IMG/VR virus record: IMGVR_UViG_3300024317_000018
Coordinates: 1 to 21,147 of that record
Source: a virus
Length of the DNA stretch: 21,147 nt
Reading direction: 5' to 3' (one strand)
The translations under genes and the position numbers were made by a program. This document shows positions 12,206 to 20,703 of the stretch, one piece after another (the first letter of the stretch is position 1; every line of letters begins with the position of its first letter). Under the pieces are notes generated by a model. That model was not told the DNA's origin. It worked only from the letters and a program-made list of their open reading frames with translations, and made no database searches.

Positions 12206-12523
12206 ATGGACTTCACCCTTGACGTAGGCAAAGCCGAAAACCTCTCGATCGAAGTGCTCGACCAGAACGGCCAGCCGATCGCGAACCCGGTCTTCGATGC
12301 GCCGCCCGCATGGTCGCAGGCCGATGCGACGATTGGCGATCTGGCCGCATCGCAGGACGGGCTAACCGCCGTCGAAACCGGGCTCAAGGCCGGGGTCGAT
12401 ACGGTCCAGGTCGACGCCAAGATCGGCGGCACCACGTTCACTGCGACGGCCCGGGCCACGATCAACGCGGTCGTGCCGGCGCAAGTGCCGACCAGCATCA
12501 ACATCATCGCCAACCCAGCGTAA
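12206..12523 (+). CDS. Small beta-rich structural-type protein
   Basis: A 105-residue protein from ATG 12206, preceded by CGGAG about 10 bases upstream. The frame opens at 12071, but the first 45 codons read like untranslated sequence, so the later start is preferred. The sequence (LSIEVLDQNGQPIANPVFDAPPAW, then AGVDTVQVDAKIGGTTFTATARATIN) alternates beta strands and resembles a single Ig-like (Big_2 style) domain. In phages such domains often decorate capsids or tails. The 135 bases before it contain a CGGCAA-TG-TTGCCG dyad (12163-12176). Confidence 0.65.
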   Translation: MDFTLDVGKAENLSIEVLDQNGQPIANPVFDAPPAWSQADATIGDLAASQDGLTAVETGLKAGVDTVQVDAKIGGTTFTATARATINAVVPAQVPTSINIIANPA

Positions 12524-12638
12524 GAGGTAGACCGGGCTCCACAGCGTTAACACCGCGGCAGTACCCGGCTTTGACGGGAGAGAGCGGGGGTAGCTCGTCG
12601 AGAAAACAATGAAGCCCCGCACAGATTAGGAGAATCAG

Positions 12639-12860
12639 ATGGCAGAGACAATGACCCCGGCGAAAGTTGCCGCAGCTAAGGCACAGGCGGCGCTCGACGA
12701 AGCTCCGCCGGTCGCCGATCCCGTTCACTCGATGCTCGGCTCGATGCTGGTTGCAATGCAGGTGCTGGCGGACCTGGTGCCCGGCTCGCACCTCTTCGTC
12801 AAGCAGCACCTCGATCCGCTGAAGGCCGCGCTTGCCGCGATGACGGCGCCGCTCAAGTAG
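12639..12860 (+). CDS. Small hypothetical protein
   Basis: A 73-residue Ala-rich helical protein (PAKVAAAKAQAALDEA, HSMLGSMLVAMQVLADL, QHLDPLKAALAAMTAPLK). ATG 12639 is preceded by an excellent TTAGGAGAA site. It ends one base before the next ATG (12862). Not recognised; its place between terminase and portal suggests a minor structural or assembly role. Confidence 0.7.
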   Translation: MAETMTPAKVAAAKAQAALDEAPPVADPVHSMLGSMLVAMQVLADLVPGSHLFVKQHLDPLKAALAAMTAPLK

Positions 12861-12861
12861 C

Positions 12862-13071
12862 ATGATCGAAGTTCGGATCACGCCCGCCGATCGTTATAAT
12901 TTGCCGTTCGGAATACCGGAGCTGCAGATTGCTCGGCTGTTGACCGAGCGCGGGATCAGATTCCGCCGGGATTGTTCCTTCATTCCGCAGGCGGATGATA
13001 TGGAGCCACCGTGGGAGTGGTGGCATGATATCCGAACGGGTGATCTTGTCGTGCGGCAGGGCGATGTCTGA
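12862..13071 (+). CDS. Small hypothetical protein
   Basis: A 69-residue protein (MIEVRITPADRYNLPFGIPE; ending WEWWHDIRTGDLVVRQGDV), probably alpha/beta with a Trp-rich segment. Its stop overlaps the portal start: the portal ATG is at 13064, eight bases before this gene's last base. No family recognised. Confidence 0.65.
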   Translation: MIEVRITPADRYNLPFGIPELQIARLLTERGIRFRRDCSFIPQADDMEPPWEWWHDIRTGDLVVRQGDV

Positions 13072-15280
13072 CGCCGGGCTTGTGCTTGAGCCGGAACCCG
13101 CTACGGCGCCGGACGGCTCTGGCGATGGTGGGGAGGAACGCGCCGCGCCAACGCGCGACCGCGACCTCCTTGCCGGGCGCAACCAAAAGCTCCGCGACAA
13201 GCTCGACGATGTGTTCAATCACGTCTTGCGCGCGTTCGAGGACCAGAACGAACGCTCGGCCGACATCGACGATTATTGGGACTGCTACAACTGCCAAGCG
13301 AACGGCAACCAGTATTACAACGGCATCGCGAACATCTTTTTCCCGATCATCCACGATGCCGTCAACGCCATCGTCACCCGGTTTTCCAACCAGATGTGCC
13401 CGCAATCCGGGCGATACCTGGAGATCGTTGCGGCAGACGGCACGCAGCCGCAGCCGCTGATCGGCCTCCTCGAACACTATCTGCGCGATGCCCGGTTCGA
13501 GACGCAGGTCCTGAAGCCCCTCATTCGCCTCGCGATCATCGAGGGCCAATACAACCTCTACGTCGATTGGGCTGAGCTCGAACGCGAGATTGTTTCACGT
13601 GAAACACATGGTCCCCGGGTCGAGGTCGCAGGGCAGCAGATGGAGGCCCCGGGCGAGGACATTGAGGACATGGGTGAGCCCGAGCTGATCCGTGAGGGCC
13701 GACCCGTTTTCGACGTGCTGCACGATAGCGATGTCGTGGTGTGGCCGGCCAACGTCGACTCGCTGGAGGAGGCGTTCGCGATCGGCGGAGGCGTCGCCAT
13801 CGTCCGCCATTGGACCAAGGCCAAGATCGACCAGATGGTTGAGCAGGGATGCATCCGGCGTCCTGAGGGCAAGGCGCTCAAAGAGTCGATGGACAAGGTG
13901 TCCAAGGATCAGCCCAACGTCGAGAAGCACTTGGCCGAGGCGGTCGGCATTCATCCCAAGGGCGTCGGCGCAACGGTCTGGGAGGTGTGGCTGACGCTGC
14001 CCCTCGACAAGAACGGCGGCTACAGCGAGGATGGCGACCATCGGCTCTGCCGGGTCTTTCTCGGCCCGAACCGGGCGCAGCTCGGGGCCAAGCGCAACCC
14101 CTACTGGAACGACCGCTGCCCGCTCCTCTCGGTGCCGATCGAGAAAACCCCGGGCGTCTTCAAGGGGAAGTCGCTCATCAGTTATGTCGACAGCCTGCAA
14201 TACGAGGCCAACGATGCTATTAATGAGGGGGCGGATGCGGCTACGTTATCCGCGGCGCCCATCGTCTTGCGTGACCCCGAGAAATCCAACGGTCCATTGG
14301 TATTCGGAGTTGGTGCCATCTGGGACGGCGGAAAGGACGCGATTAGCCTACTTACGTTCCCAGATCTCACCCCCAGGGCACAGACCCGCGTACAGATGGC
14401 GCTTGCCGCCATATTCCAGTCGCTAGGCGTCAACCCGTCGATGCTCCCGCAGCAGACCCGCGCCGGGAAGCCAAATCAGGCGATGGTAGCGCAGGAGCAG
14501 CAGGTCGACCTCCTGACGACGGCGGAAGGGGTCAAGGTGCCGGTCGAGGGCATCCTGACGCCGATGCTCGGGCTCATCGTCGATTACGATTACCAATTCC
14601 GCGACACCGATTTGACGATCCGCCAGTTTGGCGAGATGGGCGTGCGGGCCCGGCTCGAACAGGTGCCGCCGCTGCAGAACCGCCACGGCTACACGTTCCT
14701 CTGGCGTGGGGCCGAGCAGGTCAAGATGGCAGGGATGATGGCGCAGGCCGGCACCGCATGGATGGCTGCGCTGATGCAGCCGGCGATGCAGGCCGCTCTC
14801 GCCAAGGCCGGGTACGAGTTCGATCCCGCTCCGCTCGTCATCATGCAGAACCAAAACCTCTTTGGGGCCTACCTCGGCAACCAGGTGCTCATTAATCAGC
14901 GCGAGATGCTGACGATGGACCCGGAGATGGAGAACCAGATCCTCAACAGCGGGCAGCATCTGCACGTCCACCCGCTCGACCAGGACATCCCGCACCTGAA
15001 AAGCCACATGGCCGACAAGCAGATGAGCGGCGATCCGTTCGGCACGGTCGGCGAGCACATCGCGGCACATCTCCAGTCGATGCAGATGAAGAACATGGCG
15101 GCGATGCAGGCCGCCCAGGCGAGGACCGGCGGCGGGGCTCCGGCGGGCGGCCAAGGATCGCGCGGGCCGCAGCCGGGCGCGCTGCCCGCGGGGCCGCACG
15201 CTCCGCCTCGCCCGCCGGGCCTGCCGCATCCCGACCAGAATGCGCAGTCTGGTATCGTGGCGATGCCGAGGAGGCAATGA
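13064..15280 (+). CDS. Portal protein
   Basis: A 738-residue protein with the size and gene position of a podovirus-type portal: after terminase, before scaffold and capsid. The N-terminal segment (about residues 41-115) has DDYWDCYNCQANGNQYYNGIAN then IFFPIIHDAVNAIVTRF, like other large portals of the N4/P22-type class. Mid-region segments include KSLISYVDSLQYEANDAINEGADA and RVQMALAAIFQSLGVNPSM, typical of the portal crown/stem helices. The last 50 residues are Gly/Pro/Ala-rich and probably disordered. ATG 13064 follows GGCAGGGCG; the in-frame upstream start (12995) lies in the preceding gene. It would form the 12-subunit ring that admits DNA and joins head to neck. Confidence 0.88.
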   Translation: MSDAGLVLEPEPATAPDGSGDGGEERAAPTRDRDLLAGRNQKLRDKLDDVFNHVLRAFEDQNERSADIDDYWDCYNCQANGNQYYNGIANIFFPIIHDAVNAIVTRFSNQMCPQSGRYLEIVAADGTQPQPLIGLLEHYLRDARFETQVLKPLIRLAIIEGQYNLYVDWAELEREIVSRETHGPRVEVAGQQMEAPGEDIEDMGEPELIREGRPVFDVLHDSDVVVWPANVDSLEEAFAIGGGVAIVRHWTKAKIDQMVEQGCIRRPEGKALKESMDKVSKDQPNVEKHLAEAVGIHPKGVGATVWEVWLTLPLDKNGGYSEDGDHRLCRVFLGPNRAQLGAKRNPYWNDRCPLLSVPIEKTPGVFKGKSLISYVDSLQYEANDAINEGADAATLSAAPIVLRDPEKSNGPLVFGVGAIWDGGKDAISLLTFPDLTPRAQTRVQMALAAIFQSLGVNPSMLPQQTRAGKPNQAMVAQEQQVDLLTTAEGVKVPVEGILTPMLGLIVDYDYQFRDTDLTIRQFGEMGVRARLEQVPPLQNRHGYTFLWRGAEQVKMAGMMAQAGTAWMAALMQPAMQAALAKAGYEFDPAPLVIMQNQNLFGAYLGNQVLINQREMLTMDPEMENQILNSGQHLHVHPLDQDIPHLKSHMADKQMSGDPFGTVGEHIAAHLQSMQMKNMAAMQAAQARTGGGAPAGGQGSRGPQPGALPAGPHAPPRPPGLPHPDQNAQSGIVAMPRRQ

Positions 15281-15546
15281 TGGCGCTGAAGCCCAAGGAA
15301 AAACGGGACATTGCGATGTATGCGGCCCGCGGTCTGTCGGGCAATGAGATCAGGATCGTCACCCAGATTCCGCTCACAGAGATCCGCGCCTATTGTGAGC
15401 GGGAGGGGATTGTCTTGGTGCACGCCCATGAGGGCCGGCTTCGTTCAATCGAGTCGAGCCCGGCAGACATGAGAGAGCGTTGGGCCGGGCTTATTGGTCC
15501 GATGAAGGCGCGTCTTCGGGAGGCTATTTTGTATGACGTTGCTTGA
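15277..15546 (+). CDS. Small HTH-like hypothetical protein
   Basis: An 89-residue protein starting at ATG 15277 (ATGA overlap with the portal stop; a second in-frame ATG follows at 15280). It contains IAMYAARGLSGNEIRIVTQIPLTEIRAYCE, which resembles a sigma-like or resolvase-like HTH, and a helical C-terminal half. It could be a DNA-binding or regulatory protein in the structural operon. A candidate promoter with a dyad begins at its stop codon. Confidence 0.65.
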   Translation: MMALKPKEKRDIAMYAARGLSGNEIRIVTQIPLTEIRAYCEREGIVLVHAHEGRLRSIESSPADMRERWAGLIGPMKARLREAILYDVA

Positions 15547-15572
15547 CGCACACTATGGGTTGTGCGTATAGC
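15543..15572 (+). promoter_or_regulatory. Candidate promoter with central dyad upstream of scaffold gene
   Basis: TTGACG (15543-15548), an 18-base spacer and TATAGC (15567-15572). The spacer holds the inverted repeat CGCACA (15547-15552) / TGTGCG (15561-15566). The layout resembles a promoter with a regulator site between its two boxes. Predicted start near 15579, ahead of the scaffold ATG 15635. Confidence 0.45.
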
Positions 15573-15634
15573 CAATACACGAGCGGGCGATCGCAGTCCG
15601 CAACGAGCGGGGGAACGCACCCCGAGGAGAGAGA

Positions 15635-16477
15635 ATGGCACGCACACGCGGCGAGGTCGCCGATCCTGTTGACGTACCCGAGGAGGAAGTCCTTGGCCCG
15701 GAAGATGCCACCGAAGATGAAGACGCCCAAGGGCAAGCCGATGGTGCCGGTGGGGAAGGGCTCGATGATGTCGAGCCAGAACCCGATGAGGCGGAAGAGA
15801 GACAAGAAGATGAAGTAGCCGACGAGCCTCCGGCTCCCAGGCGCTCGGGCGGTGGTTCCGAAACCATCAGAGCCCAGCGACGGGCAAGGCAGGAGGCGGA
15901 GGAAAGGGCGGCCCGCCTGGAGCGGGAGTTGGCCGAGGCGCGCGGCTTCCAACAGGGAATGCAGGCGCGACAGGTCGACCCCCAGGCGCAAGCGAGGGCA
16001 GAGCAAGAGTTCTATGCGTCGTTGGAGTTGATGCCTCCGGCACAGGCGTATCAGGCAATCGTCGCGCGGGAACGGCAGAACGTAGGAACGGCGCTACAGC
16101 AGATCGAGTTCAGGTCGAACGACAGGGCGGACAAACAGTCGTATGACATCGCGGCGCGTACATCGAGGGTTCACCAGCAATATCGCTCCCAGGTCGAGCA
16201 GACCTTGGCGTCTGAGCGTGCGGCTGGCCGCAACCCGGATCGTGAAGTCATCCTCAAATTTCTCGTTGGCAATGACGTGTTGGAGCGTTCTGCGCGGGCG
16301 GTGCCGGCTCAGCGTAACGGGGCCGCCGCGCGCATTGCTCAGCAGCGGACGCAGCCGACCGGGGCTCGTTCCAACGTATCGCCGGGAGGGCGCAGGCCCG
16401 CGCCCGGCAGTCGAGAGGCCGATGAGGCGGCGCTCGCCGATGCTGCGGCCCGAGGACTCAATCTCTGGGATTTGTAG
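15635..16477 (+). CDS. Scaffolding protein (inferred)
   Basis: A 280-residue, highly charged protein located directly before the major capsid gene. Residues about 10-65 are strongly acidic (EEEVLGPEDATEDEDAQGQA, EPEPDEAEERQEDEV). Residues about 75-120 form a likely coiled coil (RAQRRARQEAEERAARLERELAEARG). The C-terminal half is basic and polar. Position and composition match phage scaffolds, which fill the procapsid and leave before DNA entry; sequence alone does not prove it. ATG 15635 is preceded by GAGGAGAGAG. Confidence 0.75.
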   Translation: MARTRGEVADPVDVPEEEVLGPEDATEDEDAQGQADGAGGEGLDDVEPEPDEAEERQEDEVADEPPAPRRSGGGSETIRAQRRARQEAEERAARLERELAEARGFQQGMQARQVDPQAQARAEQEFYASLELMPPAQAYQAIVARERQNVGTALQQIEFRSNDRADKQSYDIAARTSRVHQQYRSQVEQTLASERAAGRNPDREVILKFLVGNDVLERSARAVPAQRNGAAARIAQQRTQPTGARSNVSPGGRRPAPGSREADEAALADAAARGLNLWDL

Positions 16478-16517
16478 CGGGAGGCCGCCGCGCCCCCGCA
16501 TAAGGGAGGCGTGAGGC

Positions 16518-17870
16518 ATGGCCCAAGGTTCGACCCCAAATCAAAGCAATCAGTATGCCGGCATTACGACCCGGTTCATCGCCCGAGAGGCGATGGAGCA
16601 GACCCAGCGGTATCTCGTCCTCTATCAGTTCTCCGACAAGAAGACGATCCCGCACGGTCGCGGCGTCCAGTGGGAGGCGTTCCGCTGGAACTACATGAAC
16701 CTGCCGCGGTTCCCGACCGCGGAAGGTGTGCCGCCCAATCCGAACAGCCTCGATTTCACCCAAGTCACCGGCACCGCCGTTCAGTGGGCGGGGCGCTGGG
16801 TTGGTACCGATGTCGCGACGATCACGACCCAACAGGATCTGATGCGCGCGGCCGGGAAGCAGCTCGGGATGCAGCTCGCGCAGCTGAAGGAGCGCAACGG
16901 CTTCGTCAACATGAATGCCGGAACGCAGATCAACTACGCAAACGCGGTGGGATCGCGCGCCAGCCTCGCGGCAACCGACATCCTCAACCCGACCGATGTC
17001 AACCGGACCTACGCCAATCTCTCGAACCTCGGCGCGCAGAAATGGAACGGGCAGACCGGCGAGACCGTCGAGCGCTCGATCGACTACACTGCGCGTAATT
17101 CCGAGAAGACGATCAAGGGCGTCGAGCACTATGTCGCCGTCGCTTCGATCTTCCCGCTGGAGGATCTGCGCAACAATCCGACCGTCGTCAACGCCTGGAG
17201 CCGGTCGGACATCGACCGCCTCTACATCAACCAGATGGGCTATTGGGGCGGGATCACGTTCTGCGAAACCAACATGGCCCCGAATTGGCTCGGCACCGAT
17301 GCTCCGACCGGAGTGAACGCCATCGGGAACCTGACCACCGGCACCTATACCATCGTCGTCACCGGCTGGGACGATGCGAAATTCTACGAGAGCCGGATTT
17401 CGCAACTCTCCGCCGACATCTCGGTCACGACCGGCGGCATCCAGGTCACGGTGCCCTCGACCACAGGCTTCACCTACGCGGTCTATGTCGGCGTCGGCTC
17501 GGCAGCCCTGCCCACGCAATTGGGCCTCACCACCTCTGGCCCAACCACGGGTTCATTCGCGGGCCAGGCGATCGAGATCCCGCCCGGGACCGTCGTGACG
17601 ATCACCGGCCTTGGCGCCCAGATGATCCCGCCGGCCGCGCCGACCAGTGGCGTCACCGTCTACCCCGTCTACATCTTCGGGCGCGAGGCCTTCGCCTGTC
17701 TCAAGCTGGAAGGCGTCCAGTGGCTGCGCCCGAGCGGGGCCGATAAGGCGGACCAGCTCGATCAGCTCCGCGTGATCGGGTACAAATTCATGGAGGGGTG
17801 GACGATCCTCGACCAGCGCAAGATGGCCCGCATCGAGTGCTCGGCCAGCAACTCCGGCACGTTCAATTAG
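16518..17870 (+). CDS. Major capsid protein, N4-gp56 family
   Basis: A 450-residue coat protein of the N4-gp56 type (HK97 fold). Recognisable parts: N-terminal FIAREAMEQTQRYLVLYQF, then KKTIPHGRG, NLPRFPTAEGVPPN, and QWAGRWVGTDVATITTQQD. A mid region YVAVASIFPLEDLRNN leads to an end YPVYIFGREAFACLKLEGV with VIGYKFMEGWTILDQRKMARIE. Residues about 268-376 form an extra beta-rich, Ig-like segment (NLTTGTYTIVVTGW to VVTITGLGAQMIPPAAP) inserted before the C-terminal part. ATG 16518 lies 11 bases after a GGGAGG site. Several hundred copies would form the head shell. Confidence 0.88.
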   Translation: MAQGSTPNQSNQYAGITTRFIAREAMEQTQRYLVLYQFSDKKTIPHGRGVQWEAFRWNYMNLPRFPTAEGVPPNPNSLDFTQVTGTAVQWAGRWVGTDVATITTQQDLMRAAGKQLGMQLAQLKERNGFVNMNAGTQINYANAVGSRASLAATDILNPTDVNRTYANLSNLGAQKWNGQTGETVERSIDYTARNSEKTIKGVEHYVAVASIFPLEDLRNNPTVVNAWSRSDIDRLYINQMGYWGGITFCETNMAPNWLGTDAPTGVNAIGNLTTGTYTIVVTGWDDAKFYESRISQLSADISVTTGGIQVTVPSTTGFTYAVYVGVGSAALPTQLGLTTSGPTTGSFAGQAIEIPPGTVVTITGLGAQMIPPAAPTSGVTVYPVYIFGREAFACLKLEGVQWLRPSGADKADQLDQLRVIGYKFMEGWTILDQRKMARIECSASNSGTFN

Positions 17871-17881
17871 GAGGCCGTCAC

Positions 17882-18202
17882 ATGAGCCAAGTCAGAATCG
17901 AAGTTGAGGTTCGCATCATGCAGGTCGGGGCCGGCACCGGCACCGTCCTCATGGGGCAGCCGCAGGCCAACAATCCCGGCGTCGGCCCGCTGCCGCAGGG
18001 CAACGGCTCGCTCGGCAACGGGCAGATGCTGTTCATGAACGATGCGACGATGGTACCGGGCACGGCGGGCGCGATCACCGAAGCGAACCTTTTGACGGCG
18101 TTGCAGACCATCGCCAGCGATTTCGCGGCGGCGACCGGCACGCCGCTCATCACGGCGGACATCCTCGCCCAGATCAACGCCTGGCAGACCGGGAGCCCGT
18201 AA
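17882..18202 (+). CDS. Small structural-module protein
   Basis: A 106-residue protein (MSQVRIEVEVRIMQVGAGTGTV at the N-terminus). ATG 17882 is preceded by TAGGAGG, an excellent ribosome site; an in-frame start at 17798 inside the capsid gene is rejected. It is Gly-rich with a helical C-terminal half (EANLLTALQTIASDFAAATG). It directly follows the capsid gene and may be a head-decoration or head-completion protein. No family recognised. Confidence 0.75.
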   Translation: MSQVRIEVEVRIMQVGAGTGTVLMGQPQANNPGVGPLPQGNGSLGNGQMLFMNDATMVPGTAGAITEANLLTALQTIASDFAAATGTPLITADILAQINAWQTGSP

Positions 18203-18517
18203 ATGGCCCTGCAAACACTCGGCACCAACGCCAACACCAGCCTTTCCGCGCTGGTGTGGAACGGTATGGCGACGCCTACGGCTGATGTTGCGGCGATCAA
18301 CGCGCTCATCAAAAATGATGTGAATCCCCGGCACCCGGTCGCGCAGATCGGCGGCAGTGGCGCCTTCGTCAAGGAAGGGCTTCTCTATGTGCCGAACCGG
18401 GGGAGTGACCCGCTTGTGCTCCGGCCGGGCGATGCGGTTGCGGTGGATTCGGTCTCCGGGCAGGTCATTCTCGTGACTGCTTATGGTCTTTCGGCCGGAC
18501 CCTGGCATTTGGTGTAA
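18203..18517 (+). CDS. Small structural-module protein
   Basis: A 104-residue protein whose ATG follows the previous stop directly (TAA-ATG). It has a helical first half (ADVAAINALIKNDVNPRHPVAQ) and a beta-rich second half (GLLYVPNRGSDPLVLRPGDAV then QVILVTAYGLSAGPWHLV). It resembles small neck or decoration proteins in phage virion operons but is not recognised. Confidence 0.7.
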   Translation: MALQTLGTNANTSLSALVWNGMATPTADVAAINALIKNDVNPRHPVAQIGGSGAFVKEGLLYVPNRGSDPLVLRPGDAVAVDSVSGQVILVTAYGLSAGPWHLV

Positions 18518-18526
18518 GGAGTTTTC

Positions 18527-19237
18527 ATGCCGAGAGAATGGACCGAGGAGGAGCGCCGAGCTTCTTCGCTTGCGGCCACGGAGCGTCATCGTCTGAAGCG
18601 GCTCGAGGCCGCCGAGGCGAGAGCTGTGGCCGCTGCCGCGCCTGAACCGGAGCCGACCCTTATGCCGGCCGTGCCGCGTGAGGGCGAGGCACCGGAGCCG
18701 ATCGTTGAAGCCGACGACGGAATTGGAATTTCCGAGCCGCCGGCTGCTGGTCTCCCCGATCCGTTCGAGGCGTTCCTCGCGGCGCAGGATGCCGAGACGC
18801 GGGCGGTGCTGACCGACGCCGAGTTGCGCATCATCTACGAGGTCGAGACCAAGCGCGCCGCGGAAGCGAAGCACGCCGCGGCGAAGAAGGCCGCCGCGCA
18901 GCGGGCGCAGCGCCATGCCCAGGCCGTGGCCGGGCTCATCCCTGCCGAGCAACTTGCCGCAGCCGCCCAGCGAGAGCGGCTTAACCGCAAGGTCTCGTGG
19001 GTCGTCAACATGCCCGAGGCCGGCAACTCGGGCAGGCTGATCGACGAAGGCGTGCGCATTGATGGGCGCCTCCTCTATCACGGCCAGAAAGTCACCGGCA
19101 CCCTGGCCGAGTACGAGAGTTACCGCTCGATCGAGTGGCTGGCCCATCAGAACGAGCTCGACTTCCAGGGGCGCGGGCGGCTGTCGCGGTTGCGCCAGAC
19201 GGCGACCGGCTTTATCAACAACAGGATATCGGCATGA
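18527..19237 (+). CDS. Ala/Glu-rich coiled-coil protein of the virion module
   Basis: A 236-residue protein. The N-terminal 50 residues are charged and helical (EEERRASSLAATERHRLKRL); a Pro/Glu-rich linker follows. A long Ala-rich coiled coil comes next (about residues 100-150, KRAAEAKHAAAKKAAAQRAQ). A compact C-terminal domain ends with TGTLAEYESYRSIEWLAHQNEL. ATG 18527 follows TAAGGAGTTTTC. Overlaps the next gene by ATGA. Function unknown; possibly internal head or assembly protein. Confidence 0.72.
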   Translation: MPREWTEEERRASSLAATERHRLKRLEAAEARAVAAAAPEPEPTLMPAVPREGEAPEPIVEADDGIGISEPPAAGLPDPFEAFLAAQDAETRAVLTDAELRIIYEVETKRAAEAKHAAAKKAAAQRAQRHAQAVAGLIPAEQLAAAAQRERLNRKVSWVVNMPEAGNSGRLIDEGVRIDGRLLYHGQKVTGTLAEYESYRSIEWLAHQNELDFQGRGRLSRLRQTATGFINNRISA

Positions 19238-19746
19238 GCGGCGAGGACAAGACGGTGGTGCGGCCGGTCGAGATACCGGGGATGCAGATCAAGTTCGAGA
19301 GCCCAGTAGGTGCGCTGGGCAAGACTTTGAGTGTCATCACCGTCGCCGACGCCGATGAGGATCTGGAGGCGCTCAACAAGCGTCTCGATGTCATCGCGTC
19401 TGCTGTGCGACGGCAGGAAGCCTTCGAGATGTTGCGATACGACCAACAGGCCGTGCTTTCCAAACGAAAGGAAATAGCCAAAAACAAGGCCAAAATCGTC
19501 GCGACGAATAACACCATCCAGAGCAAGATTGCGAATTTTCCTGGCTCGGGCAGGCGAGGAGTGGATGCCACGAAGGCTGCGCCGCAGGAAATTTCCACCA
19601 TCGCCCAGACTGAAGGGCTCATTGCCGAAGCCGAGGCGATAATGCTTCTTTGCGAGGAGCGTATCCCGTTCTGGAAGGCAGTCCTGCGCGGCGAGGAGCC
19701 GCTCGACCTCGATGACGATGAGCCATCGAAGATGGCGGCGGAATGA
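19234..19746 (+). CDS. Coiled-coil hypothetical protein of the virion module
   Basis: A 170-residue protein starting at ATG 19234 (ATGA overlap; the in-frame 19135 start lies inside the upstream gene). A central helical region (about residues 44-95, DLEALNKRLDVIASAVRRQE and QQAVLSKRKEIAKNKAKIVA) predicts a coiled coil. The third quarter is polar, and the C-terminus is acidic (EEPLDLDDDEPSKMAAE). Codons in the middle part are more AT-rich than neighbours. No family recognised. Confidence 0.72.
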   Translation: MSGEDKTVVRPVEIPGMQIKFESPVGALGKTLSVITVADADEDLEALNKRLDVIASAVRRQEAFEMLRYDQQAVLSKRKEIAKNKAKIVATNNTIQSKIANFPGSGRRGVDATKAAPQEISTIAQTEGLIAEAEAIMLLCEERIPFWKAVLRGEEPLDLDDDEPSKMAAE

Positions 19747-19749
19747 TCC

Positions 19750-20700
19750 GTGCTCACCGCGGCGGCCATCATCGATCGGGCCAACCAGATTGCCAAGGGC
19801 CGCGGCATGGCCCCGCAGGGTCTCGACGGGCTCAACGCGATTCTGTCCGACCTCTGCGAGGTGCATGACCTCGCGCTTGCGCGCGGCCAGTTCAATTTCA
19901 ACTTCAACCCGCAACTGACCTCGCTGTTCGGCAGCGGTCCCTACTCTCTGCCGCTCGACTACCTCAGAACCTCGGGTTCGTCCGGGGCACGCGGCGTTAC
20001 CCGCTCGGCCTGGTATCTCTACCCGGCCCCGACTCTGCCGGCGGCGCAGCCGATCTTTATGACACCGATCGACCTCGCCGAATTTGACCTCTATGCCAAG
20101 CTGCCGAGCCAATCGACGCCGAATCTCTGGTGTACCGATATGGCGGTCCAGAAGATCGTCATCTCGACATCGGCAAACCTGACGGCGGGAAGCGCGGCGG
20201 GAACGGTTGTCTTGGCGACGGGCATCCTCAACGGCATGTCGATCGCGGGCGAGGGCATCGTGCCGGGGACGACGATTACGATCGCAGGACTCAACATCAC
20301 GCTCTCCCAGGCGGCGACGATCACCAACCCGGATTCCAGCGTTTTCTTCGGATATCCACCGCTCGCCTACGTCTATCCGGCGCCGCTTGGCCCCTACCCG
20401 GTGACGGTGCGCTATCAGCGCAAGATGCCGCCGATCATCGACGACGGGGTGATCCCGTGGTTTCCCAACGAGGGGTTCCTGATCGAGAAGCTGGCCTCGT
20501 TTCAGATGCCGATCACCGGCGACAGCCGCAAAGACACGATGGAGGCGAGCGCCGACAAGAAGCTCGGCAAGTACCTCGGGCTTTCGGACGACAAGACCAA
20601 CCGCAGCCAAGCGGTGCAACTCGATGGCCGGAATTACGGCCGCGGCGGCGGCGGCGGGCGCGGGCTCAGGGACACGAAGACGATGGGGTGGGGGTGCTGA
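19750..20700 (+). CDS. Head-tail connector/adaptor-like protein with inserted beta domain
   Basis: A 316-residue protein from GTG 19750. The N-terminal helical part (IIDRANQIAKGRGMAPQGLD, GLNAILSDLCEVHDLALARG) and then FNFNFNPQLTSLFGSGPYSLPLDYLR match the style of podovirus head-tail adaptor or stopper proteins. Residues about 135-198 are a beta repeat (GIVPGTTITIAGLNITLSQA) of a type found on phage surface proteins, inserted between strands of the main domain. Helix FLIEKLASFQMPI follows, then a Gly-rich tail (GRGGGGGRGLRD). It probably extends the portal as the neck ring. The GTG start is the first after the upstream stop. Confidence 0.7.
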   Translation: MLTAAAIIDRANQIAKGRGMAPQGLDGLNAILSDLCEVHDLALARGQFNFNFNPQLTSLFGSGPYSLPLDYLRTSGSSGARGVTRSAWYLYPAPTLPAAQPIFMTPIDLAEFDLYAKLPSQSTPNLWCTDMAVQKIVISTSANLTAGSAAGTVVLATGILNGMSIAGEGIVPGTTITIAGLNITLSQAATITNPDSSVFFGYPPLAYVYPAPLGPYPVTVRYQRKMPPIIDDGVIPWFPNEGFLIEKLASFQMPITGDSRKDTMEASADKKLGKYLGLSDDKTNRSQAVQLDGRNYGRGGGGGRGLRDTKTMGWGC

Positions 20701-20703
20701 TCT

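Noticed and set aside
16458-17519. Minus-strand open frame of 353 codons
   Set aside because: Antisense to the major capsid gene; Arg/Gly/Val-rich composition is typical of a GC shadow.
17867-19147. Minus-strand open frame of 426 codons
   Set aside because: Antisense to three plus-strand genes with strong ribosome sites.
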